Shown here piece after piece: positions 1 to 5,263 of a DNA stretch of 6,846 bases (position 1 is the first letter of the stretch; every line of letters starts with the position of its first letter). Under the pieces are notes generated by a model that searched no databases, was not told the origin of the DNA, and saw only the letters and a list, made by a program, of their open reading frames with translations. Source of the DNA: Rhodospirillales bacterium (lineage in GTDB: Bacteria; Pseudomonadota; Alphaproteobacteria; Rhodospirillales; UBA2165); assembly GCA_013204125.1 (NCBI GenBank), contig JABMOP010000255.1, positions 1 through 6,846 on the forward strand. The letters are read 5' to 3'. Both the position numbers and the translations under genes were made by a program.

Positions 1-1278
1 ATTTCTGGTGTCGGCCTTGGCGGTCAGCCTGGCGCTGGCGGCGGCGAGGCAATTTGTCCCGGTCTCGTCCAGAAACCGGTTAGCGATTATTTGCGCTATG
101 ACGGTTCCAGATAGCTCGCCATGTTCGGGCACCAATGCGCCCCCGTAGCCGTCGGTCTTGCCGACAAGGCGCGGCTGGGCGGCGCCTTTCAATTCATAAA
201 GGGCGCGGGCCAATTGATCTTCGATTAGATTGCGTTTTTCTTCGATCACTAAGATTTCATCGAACCCGGTCGCCCAATCCCGAATACGGGTCGGCTCCAA
301 CGGCCAAACGACGGCAAGTTTGAACACCGATATGCCAAGATCGCTGCGATCCATATCGCCTAGCCCTAATTCATCGAAGGCCTGACAGACATCAAGCCAT
401 GCCTTACCGGCGGCAACGATACCAAGCCGCTTGGCGGCGGCTTTATGCGTTTCTTTATCTAATTCGTTGATGCGGACGAAAGCTTGCGCGGCTTTCAATT
501 TGACGCCGGCCAGTCGCTCTTCTTGTTGGCGCGGGCCATCGGGCCAACGGATATGGACGCCGCCTTCGGGGAAGGTGAAATCCACCGGATTTTTCGGATC
601 GATCCGCGCCTGATCGACAGAAATAGACGCGGCGCTTTCGACAATGTCGTTCACACATTTCATGCCCGCCCAGGCCCCTGAATAGCGGGACATGGCAAAA
701 CCATAAAGGCCATAATCAATGAATTCCTGGACCGAAGCGGGGTAGAAAATCGGGATCATGGCGGCGACCAATGCCTGTTCCGATTGGTGCGCTGTGGTCG
801 ATGATTTGGCGCCATGGTCGTCACCGGCGAGCACTAAGACGCCGCCATTTGGCGAAGTGCCGGCCATATTGCCATGCTTGAACGCATCGCCGGTGCGGTC
901 AACGCCCGGACCTTTGCCGTACCAGATGGCAAATACGCCGTCATATTTGGCGGGCTCCCAAAGGCCTACTTGTTGCGTGCCCCAGCAGGCGGTCGCCGCC
1001 ATATCTTCGTTAACGCCCGGCTGAAATTTAATATGGTGCCGATCTAAATGCTTTTGCGCCCGCCAAAGGGCAGTATCGTAGCCGCCCAAGGGCGAGCCCC
1101 GGTAGCCGGAAATATAGCCCGCCGTATTGAGCCCGATCGCTTGATCCCGCTGGCGCTGCATCATCGGTAGCCGCGCCAAGGCTTGCGCGCCGGTGATATA
1201 GATGCGCCCCGAGACGGCGGTGAACTTGGTGTCGAGGGTCAGCAATGTATTGGTGGATTGATCAACCGTATCCGGCAC
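1..1278 (-). CDS. Indolepyruvate ferredoxin oxidoreductase-type 2-oxoacid oxidoreductase, N-terminal 426 residues (cut by window edge)
   Basis: The frame is open without a stop from a GTG at 1278 to base 1. The protein matches the fused proteobacterial indolepyruvate:ferredoxin oxidoreductase family, thiamine-diphosphate cytoplasmic enzymes that decarboxylate arylpyruvates to aryl-acyl-CoA and are usually about 1,150 residues, so roughly a third is visible. Seen: the hallmark GYISGYRGSPLGGYD at residues 54-68, a pyrimidine-side segment with GVNEDMAATACWGTQQ at 88-103 (E91 is a candidate cofactor-activating Glu), GDDHGAKSSTTAHQSE at 152-167, and a second domain with VIEEKRNLIEDQ at 344-355. 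The diphosphate-binding and C-terminal electron-transfer parts lie outside the window. The GTG start is chosen because TGA is in frame three codons upstream and AAGGTGA lies 6 bases before it; the nearby ATG at 1285 meets a stop after seven codons. It is the second gene of a coupled pair with a VOC gene. The family call is firm; the exact 2-oxo acid is unknown. Confidence 0.9.
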   Translation of the reverse strand, partial: MPDTVDQSTNTLLTLDTKFTAVSGRIYITGAQALARLPMMQRQRDQAIGLNTAGYISGYRGSPLGGYDTALWRAQKHLDRHHIKFQPGVNEDMAATACWGTQQVGLWEPAKYDGVFAIWYGKGPGVDRTGDAFKHGNMAGTSPNGGVLVLAGDDHGAKSSTTAHQSEQALVAAMIPIFYPASVQEFIDYGLYGFAMSRYSGAWAGMKCVNDIVESAASISVDQARIDPKNPVDFTFPEGGVHIRWPDGPRQQEERLAGVKLKAAQAFVRINELDKETHKAAAKRLGIVAAGKAWLDVCQAFDELGLGDMDRSDLGISVFKLAVVWPLEPTRIRDWATGFDEILVIEEKRNLIEDQLARALYELKGAAQPRLVGKTDGYGGALVPEHGELSGTVIAQIIANRFLDETGTNCLAAASARLTAKADTRN

Positions 1279-1284
1279 GATCCA

Positions 1285-1291
1285 TCACCTT
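1285..1291 (-). promoter_or_regulatory. Ribosome binding site that fixes the GTG start of the oxidoreductase
   Basis: The minus strand reads AAGGTGA, 6 bases before GTG. Its last three bases are the TGA stop of the upstream VOC gene, so ribosomes ending the VOC gene stop on the Shine-Dalgarno site of the next. This supports translational coupling and explains a non-ATG start. Confidence 0.7.
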
Positions 1292-1674
1292 GCGCCGTCC
1301 GGGATATGGATCAATTCAACCAGTACGCCGTCCGGATCATCGAAAAATAATTGGCGCATGGTGGAACCCGCAACATCATTTCTGCGGTATTTAATTTTGA
1401 AGCTGTCGAGACGCGTCTGGGCATCTTCGAAATCTTTAATCCGCATCGAAAAATGGGAAATGGCCGCATCTTTGGATCCGGTCAGCATGGCATTATCGGG
1501 ATGCCGTTCGATGATGTGTACGATCGGATGATCGCCGATATACATCCAATGACCGGGCCGGTCGAATTCCGGCCGCCGGCCGGGTTTCAGGCCAATGACA
1601 TGTTCGTAAAATTCCGCCGAGCGATCGACATCGTCGGTTTCAATATTGACGTGATCGAGTGCTTCTACCTGCAT
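1285..1674 (-). CDS. VOC (glyoxalase/bleomycin resistance/extradiol dioxygenase) family protein, 129 residues
   Basis: This is a small cytoplasmic metalloprotein of the vicinal oxygen chelate superfamily, whose members isomerise, cleave or add to substrates through a divalent metal. With the start used here, the first beta-alpha-beta unit holds LDHVNIETDDVDRSAEFYEHVIGL (residues 6-29) and the second ends with FFDDPDGVLVELIH (110-123). Likely metal ligands by family pattern are H8, H74 (in ISHFSM) and E120 (in LVELIH), perhaps with H53 or E56. One VOC domain of about 129 residues is the usual size. A longer reading from an ATG at 1689 is possible, but GGGAGG just after that ATG sits 7 bases before the ATG at 1674, so the shorter form is preferred. 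The gene leads directly into the oxidoreductase 6 bases on, so it probably acts on a related aromatic or keto-acid compound. Fold is certain, reaction unknown. Confidence 0.88.
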   Translation of the reverse strand: MQVEALDHVNIETDDVDRSAEFYEHVIGLKPGRRPEFDRPGHWMYIGDHPIVHIIERHPDNAMLTGSKDAAISHFSMRIKDFEDAQTRLDSFKIKYRRNDVAGSTMRQLFFDDPDGVLVELIHIPDGAR

Positions 1675-1681
1675 GATATTG

Positions 1682-1687
1682 CCTCCC
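1682..1687 (-). promoter_or_regulatory. Ribosome binding site deciding the VOC start
   Basis: The minus strand carries GGGAGG with 7 bases to the ATG at 1674. The upstream in-frame ATG at 1689 overlaps this site, so using it would place the Shine-Dalgarno sequence inside the coding region and leave no good site before it. Confidence 0.65.
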
Positions 1688-1701
1688 ATCTGGTTGCCGG
1701 C

Positions 1702-1731
1702 ATATTAACACTTAGAACGAGGGTATGGACA
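1702..1731 (-). promoter_or_regulatory. Weak candidate promoter for the VOC-oxidoreductase pair
   Basis: Between the terminator of the transporter unit and the VOC gene only about 70 bases remain, so a promoter is expected there. The best sigma-70-like pair on the minus strand is TGTCCA (1731-1726), an 18-base spacer, and TAATAT (1707-1702). Both boxes match consensus poorly (3/6 and 4/6). The location argument is stronger than the sequence match. Confidence 0.25.
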
Positions 1732-1745
1732 GGCCGGGATTAAGC

Positions 1746-1777
1746 AAAAAAGAAGGCGGCCCCAAGGGACCGCCTTC
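1746..1777 (-). terminator. Intrinsic terminator after dctP
   Basis: On the minus strand GAAGGCGG, a 10-base middle section, and CCGCCTTC form an 8-base-pair GC-rich stem (arms at 1777-1770 and 1759-1752). The middle can add wobble and G-C pairs. A run of six T follows at once (1751-1746). It begins 22 bases beyond the dctP stop. The opposite strand has no T-run, so it acts on minus-strand transcription only. It separates the transporter unit from the VOC-oxidoreductase pair. Confidence 0.88.
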
Positions 1778-1798
1778 CAAACCGGTATGGAAACCGGA

Positions 1799-2893
1799 TT
1801 ACTTGATTTTATAGTCGACCGGGAACGAGTGCCCCGTCGCTTTGGTCATGGCGATGAAGTCGTTCATCATTGCAGCCATGTTGACTTTTTTCTTGGCTTT
1901 TACAGTTTCGGCACGTTCCTGCGGCCAGTCGGCCAATTTCTGCGCCCAAGCTTTCTTGGCGTCCGGCGCGATCTGGACGATCTTGATGCCGGCTTTCTCC
2001 AGCATGCTGATGCCCCAATCATGGTCGTTCTGGGAAGCGGCCGATGCGGTTCTTCCGTAAACGATACCTTCTTCGTCAATGATTTTGAGGACCTGAGGGG
2101 GCAGGCGTTTGCGCGTTCTGTTATTTACCGACAAAACAATCTGCACCACGGCGCCAAAATCGGTCAGGGTGTACTGTCCGCCCTTGGACGCTTCATGCAA
2201 CTTCAATTTATAATCCGTGTCCGGAAAAAGGATAATGCCTTCGCCGACGCCGGTCTGCATTTGTTGCGCTGCCTTGGGGATGGTTGTCCGCACGGGAATA
2301 CCCACGATAACCCACGGAAGGTTCGGACCGGCAGCTAAAATTTTGCGGTTTTTCAAGTCTGAAAACTTACTCCATTGGAACGCTGTCAAAAGGCCATAAT
2401 TGTTAAACCCGGTAAGGCCGATCAAGGTCTGGTTGTAGCGCTTGGACAGGTCTTGCTTGATGCTCGGATGCTTGGCGATCAGATTTTTAAAGATTACCTG
2501 ATTGACGCTCGCATTCGGGTGATGGAACGGCACGTAATAAGTCAGGTTCAAGGCCATAGCCTTGTCGTCATCGAAGCAAACGCACCAGGCGCCGATATCG
2601 AGGCGTCCGTCCTGCACACCTTCCAAGGTGTCGAACACGTTTACGACCGTGCCTGCATAATGTTGCTTGAAATCGATTTTGTATTTGGTTTCCGCGGCAA
2701 CGCGTCTCACCACATTAGGCACAAAGGTTTTGCTCAAATGTTTGACGTAGGTGATGAACGGCGCATGGCCGGAGCCAATGCGCATGGAAATCTCATTACC
2801 CTTAATAGATAGAGCGTTTGCTGCGCCGGAAACGGCGATAACGGCTGCTGCCGTGGCGCCAATCAGGCCGAGGGTTTTGGAACGTTGTTTCAC
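1799..2893 (-). CDS. dctP: TRAP transporter solute-binding protein, DctP family, 364 residues
   Basis: This is the periplasmic ligand-binding subunit of a TRAP transporter; it captures an organic acid and delivers it to the DctQM membrane complex. A Sec signal peptide is clear: basic start KQRSK, a hydrophobic stretch at about 8-24, and a likely cut after ANA at residue 27. The mature part has the DctP layout: a first lobe with GTVVNVFDTLEGVQDGRLDIG (81-101), then NYGLLTAF (165-172), a crossover near SDLKNRKILAAG (178-189), and the hinge-like QMQTGVGEGIILFPD (211-225). In most DctP proteins the crossover reads like LKGLKIR, the Arg clamping the ligand carboxylate; here that position appears to be Leu186, so ligand or binding mode may differ. 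A CVC pair (C104, C106) could be redox-active or form a disulfide after export. The start is GTG, with GGGAGGA 7 bases before it. It lies last in the unit, after dctM. Confidence 0.9.
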   Translation of the reverse strand: MKQRSKTLGLIGATAAAVIAVSGAANALSIKGNEISMRIGSGHAPFITYVKHLSKTFVPNVVRRVAAETKYKIDFKQHYAGTVVNVFDTLEGVQDGRLDIGAWCVCFDDDKAMALNLTYYVPFHHPNASVNQVIFKNLIAKHPSIKQDLSKRYNQTLIGLTGFNNYGLLTAFQWSKFSDLKNRKILAAGPNLPWVIVGIPVRTTIPKAAQQMQTGVGEGIILFPDTDYKLKLHEASKGGQYTLTDFGAVVQIVLSVNNRTRKRLPPQVLKIIDEEGIVYGRTASAASQNDHDWGISMLEKAGIKIVQIAPDAKKAWAQKLADWPQERAETVKAKKKVNMAAMMNDFIAMTKATGHSFPVDYKIK

Positions 2894-2900
2894 GATAGTG

Positions 2901-2907
2901 TCCTCCC
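2901..2907 (-). promoter_or_regulatory. Strong ribosome binding site for the GTG start of dctP
   Basis: The minus strand reads GGGAGGA, then 7 bases (CACTATC), then GTG. The near-consensus site fits a protein needed in excess over the membrane subunits and supports the GTG start. Confidence 0.7.
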
Positions 2908-2971
2908 AGTGAGTTTCGATTAGAAATTTTATCTGTTAAAATATCTCAAAACTAATATTCCACGACTGAAC

Positions 2972-2998
2972 CTAGTATTGGGGCCTTCGTCATGTCAA
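2972..2998 (-). promoter_or_regulatory. Candidate internal promoter ahead of dctP
   Basis: In the 192-base gap between dctM and dctP the minus strand has a perfect TTGACA (2998-2993), then 15 bases, then TACTAG (2977-2972). The -35 box is ideal, but the spacer is short and the -10 box matches only 3 of 6. If real, it gives a leader of about 70-75 bases and lets the binding protein be made apart from dctQM. The rest of the gap holds no gene that I can see. An AT-rich dyad, ATTTTA/TAAAAT (2926-2931 and 2937-2942), lies just upstream of the ribosome site. Confidence 0.35.
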
Positions 2999-3033
2999 GG
3001 CGTCCGTTTCGAGCAATGCTTCAATCTTCAATT

Positions 3034-3060
3034 GAGACTCTTAAAACACGCATAAGTCTC
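3034..3060 (-). other. Small inverted repeat just after dctM
   Basis: Six-base arms GAGACT/AGTCTC (3034-3039 and 3055-3060) face each other across 15 bases, 26 bases beyond the dctM stop in the minus direction. No T-run follows, so it is not a standard terminator. It could stabilise the 3' end of a dctQM message or lower read-through into dctP. Confidence 0.3.
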
Positions 3061-3085
3061 CCAAAGTACGTGAAATTAACCCGCC

Positions 3086-4426
3086 CTACATCATCTTAGA
3101 CGGCAGCCACGTGGCGATTTCAGGCACAGCCCAGATCATCACCATGACCACCAGCATCAGCACCCAATACGGAACCGAGCCCATAAATATTTCCGATAGC
3201 TGTACCGATGGATCATCAACCGACCCCTTCACCGTATAAACCAGAAGGCCAAATGGCGGTGTTAGAAGCCCGGCTTCAATAACCAAGATACCGAAAATAC
3301 CAAAGGCGATGGGGTCAAAAAACGGCTCGGTAATCGGCGCGAAAATAGGTACCGTTATCAGGATGATGGAAATGGAATCCAGGATCATGCCGAGGATTAG
3401 CCAGATCACGATTATCACTAATACGATACCGATATGGCCAAGTTGGTAGGTCTCGAACGTGCCGCGGATCAGATCCGACATGCCGGCCACTTCCATGAAC
3501 TTGGCGTACATGTTGGCGGTCAGCAAAAGGAACATGACCGGCGCCGCGGTTTTGCCGGCGTTGATGACGGTTTCTGCAATCTGCCGACTGCGCATGCCTT
3601 TCAAAATTCCCAGTGCCATGGCGCCGGCGGCGCCGACACCGGCCGCTTCGGACGGAGAGAACAGCCCGCCCCAGATGCCGCCCAGAACGAGGAGGATCAA
3701 ACCGCCGATGCCAAAGCCGCTGGCAATTTCGGGCCATGATAGGGCGTTGTCGGGAGAGCCTTCGGACGATTTCGGGGCTAAATCCGGTTTCAAGGTAACC
3801 GCTAGTGAAATATAAATCATGTAAAAAGTGGCTAAAATCAGCCCGGGGATTGCGCCGGCGATAAACAATTCTGCGATGGATTTTTCCGTGATGATGCCCC
3901 AGACGATCAAAAGAACGCTGGGCGGTATGATCATGCCGAGGCAAGCGCTGCCGGCGACCGAGCCTAATGCAAAGGTGCGATTGTAACCGTGCAGGCGCAT
4001 CTGCGGATAGGCGATGCGGCTGAAGGCGGCGGCGGCGGCGATGGAAACGCCGGTGACGGCGGCAAAGACGGCATTGCCGGCAACCGTGGCGACTGCCAGG
4101 CGACCGGGGATGACCTTCAAGCCACGATTGATGAGGTTGTAGAGGTCCTTGGCGGCGCCCGATCTATTGACGAAATCGCCAAGCAGCATGAAAAGAGGTA
4201 TCGCCGCGAATACCTCGCTGCGCAGATATTCATAGGCAACGCTACCGACACCCCGGACCGCAATATCGACGCCACCTCCCCAATCGCCCTCCATAGCGCC
4301 GAAAATGAGAATGTTTCCGAGAAGCGCGGTAATGCCGAAGGCAAAACTGATATGTATGCCGGTCAGGATGCCGATAAACATCAGGACGAACATGCCGATT
4401 AGAACTGTATTTTGATCAATTTCCAT
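3086..4426 (-). CDS. dctM: TRAP transporter large permease subunit, DctM family, 446 residues
   Basis: This is the inner-membrane transport subunit of the TRAP system, which moves the bound solute inward with an ion gradient, typically Na+. The length is normal for DctM and the protein is almost wholly hydrophobic, with about a dozen membrane segments. Family signatures seen: AAIPLFMLLGDFVNRSG (74-90), GVSIAAAAAFSRIAYPQMRLHGY (126-148), GMIIPPSVLLIVWG (164-177), SIAELFIAGAIPGL (183-196), GGIWGGLFSPSEAAGVGA (249-266), LGMILDSISIILITVPIFAP (345-364), LLTPPFGLLVY (387-397), and the usual C-terminal PEIATWLP (435-442). The ATG is preceded by GGAAGA with a 4-base gap. It lies 54 bases after dctQ on the same strand and is almost certainly co-transcribed with it. 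Confidence 0.96.
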   Translation of the reverse strand: MEIDQNTVLIGMFVLMFIGILTGIHISFAFGITALLGNILIFGAMEGDWGGGVDIAVRGVGSVAYEYLRSEVFAAIPLFMLLGDFVNRSGAAKDLYNLINRGLKVIPGRLAVATVAGNAVFAAVTGVSIAAAAAFSRIAYPQMRLHGYNRTFALGSVAGSACLGMIIPPSVLLIVWGIITEKSIAELFIAGAIPGLILATFYMIYISLAVTLKPDLAPKSSEGSPDNALSWPEIASGFGIGGLILLVLGGIWGGLFSPSEAAGVGAAGAMALGILKGMRSRQIAETVINAGKTAAPVMFLLLTANMYAKFMEVAGMSDLIRGTFETYQLGHIGIVLVIIVIWLILGMILDSISIILITVPIFAPITEPFFDPIAFGIFGILVIEAGLLTPPFGLLVYTVKGSVDDPSVQLSEIFMGSVPYWVLMLVVMVMIWAVPEIATWLPSKMM

Positions 4427-4480
4427 TATGTCTTCCAGTGCCGCCCAAAATTGATGGGGCGTGAAACCGTTTCCCCAAAA

Positions 4481-5026
4481 TTATTCGCCGACGGTTTCTG
4501 GATCGAGCCCGTGAATATCTTGCGGTCGGACCAAGGATTCGTACGTTAATAAAGTGCACACAGCCATGCCCAGAAAACTGGCTAAAACGACGAGCGATCG
4601 GATCGGATAGACCGGGATCGAAACAACGCCGGACCCTTCCAATTCAAGAATTTCCCAAGATTCGATCATGTTCGGCCAACCGCCGACGGTGATCGCGAAA
4701 AAGAGTAAAAAAGCCAGAATGTATGAAGAGGCGTCGATGATCCCCTTGCTGCGGATACCGACGTGATCAAACAGGATCGTCGTTCTGAGTGAGCTACGCT
4801 GCATGATCGACAGCGGCAATTGCAGAAATAGGATCGACAGCACTGAATTGGCAACAATCTCGTTGGTTCCGTGGAAGGGGACGCCAAAGGCTTCACGGCC
4901 GACCACGTCATAAAGGATCAAAAGCGTGATTGCGAATAGCCAAACGCCCGAGATGGTATTCAGAATTCGAACGAAAATCGAAACGATACGTTCGACATAC
5001 GGCTTGTGTTGAGTTTCCGTCGACAT
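4481..5026 (-). CDS. dctQ: TRAP transporter small permease subunit, DctQ family, 181 residues
   Basis: This is the small four-helix membrane subunit that pairs with DctM. Four hydrophobic segments are visible at about residues 22-42, 57-77, 98-118 and 141-163. The family pattern after helix 1 is present: LYDVVGREAFGVPFHGTNE (38-56), with D40, R44 and E56 at the conserved positions, followed by an amphipathic stretch, RTTILFDHVGIRSKG, where relatives carry an H-I-x-V/D motif. The soluble tail after residue 165 is short. GGGGAG lies 9 bases before the ATG, a slightly long spacing; a GAGG immediately before the start is too close to be the main site. As first gene of the unit it faces the divergent control region shared with the BKACE gene. 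Confidence 0.92.
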   Translation of the reverse strand: MSTETQHKPYVERIVSIFVRILNTISGVWLFAITLLILYDVVGREAFGVPFHGTNEIVANSVLSILFLQLPLSIMQRSSLRTTILFDHVGIRSKGIIDASSYILAFLLFFAITVGGWPNMIESWEILELEGSGVVSIPVYPIRSLVVLASFLGMAVCTLLTYESLVRPQDIHGLDPETVGE

Positions 5027-5077
5027 GCCTCGCGGCTCCCCTTTATCAATCCAGTATCCGCCAACAATTGGTGCGCG

Positions 5078-5093
5078 CAGAGCTTAAGCTCTG
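5078..5093. promoter_or_regulatory. Perfect 16-base palindrome, candidate operator of the dctQMP unit
   Basis: CAGAGCTTAAGCTCTG is an exact, ungapped palindrome, centred about 60 bases upstream of the dctQ start. It overlaps the proposed -10 box by three bases and would cover the start of transcription, where a repressor would block. No regulator gene is in the window. It lacks a loop, so an RNA hairpin is less likely than a protein site. Confidence 0.5.
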
Positions 5094-5120
5094 ATATTCA
5101 TTGCCCCGTTACCCCGCCAA
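5091..5120 (-). promoter_or_regulatory. Candidate promoter for dctQMP
   Basis: The minus strand reads TTGGCG (5120-5115), an 18-base spacer, and TATCAG (5096-5091), each matching the sigma-70 consensus at 4 of 6 places. Transcription would begin near 5084, leaving a leader of about 58 bases. An alternative -10 box, TATGAT (5152-5147), lies farther upstream but has no good -35 partner at 16-18 bases. Confidence 0.35.
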
Positions 5121-5186
5121 CTACCAATTCTCACCCGATCCGTAAAATCATATTTTCGTAATGCCAATTTTAATTTCAACGCGTGA

Positions 5187-5216
5187 TTGACAGTTTGGCC
5201 CCTGAGGAATTCACTT
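5187..5216 (+). promoter_or_regulatory. Candidate promoter for the BKACE gene
   Basis: A perfect TTGACA lies at 5187-5192. At 17-18 bases only poor -10 boxes are seen (TTCACT at 5210 or TCACTT at 5211), so activity may need an activator. The leader would be about 40 bases. The neighbouring dyad begins 3 bases after the -35 box. Confidence 0.4.
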
Positions 5217-5223
5217 AGGCCAA
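5195..5223. promoter_or_regulatory. TTGGCC/GGCCAA inverted repeat over the BKACE promoter
   Basis: Arms TTGGCC (5195-5200) and GGCCAA (5218-5223) are exact reverse complements separated by 17 bases, with a GAATTC palindrome near the centre. The pair spans the spacer, the -10 region and the presumed start of transcription. The arm spacing suits a dimeric regulator binding successive faces of the helix. It differs from the palindrome on the transporter side. Confidence 0.4.
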
Positions 5224-5263
5224 CTTAAATGCTTAAAATTTCAACGGGGACGGGAGAAACATC

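Noticed and set aside
1675..1689. ATG at 1689 as the start of the first VOC protein
   Set aside because: The ATG is fused to GGGAGG, which is better read as the ribosome site for the ATG at 1674; the extra residues MGGNI add nothing to the domain.
1351..1743. Plus-strand open frame of 130 codons opposite the first VOC gene
   Set aside because: The minus-strand VOC reading has intact metal ligands and a good ribosome site; the antisense frame has neither.
1752..1777. Plus-strand terminator use of the 1752-1777 hairpin
   Set aside because: The plus strand has no T-run after the stem, and no plus-strand gene ends nearby.
1787..2338. Plus-strand open frame of 183 codons opposite dctP, and a similar one at 2375-2812
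   Set aside because: Both lie antisense to dctP, which has a signal peptide and clear family motifs. They have no recognisable domains and look like shadows of its codon use.
3989..4402. Plus-strand open frame of 137 codons and a minus-strand frame at 3315-3944, both within dctM
   Set aside because: Low-complexity Gly/Asp-rich or Arg/His-rich translations typical of shifted frames over a membrane protein gene; dctM itself is complete and well conserved.
4427..4480. Possible hairpin in the dctQ-dctM gap (GGGG and CCCC tracts)
   Set aside because: Only short arms with awkward spacing and no T-run; the gap is best seen as an ordinary operon spacer.
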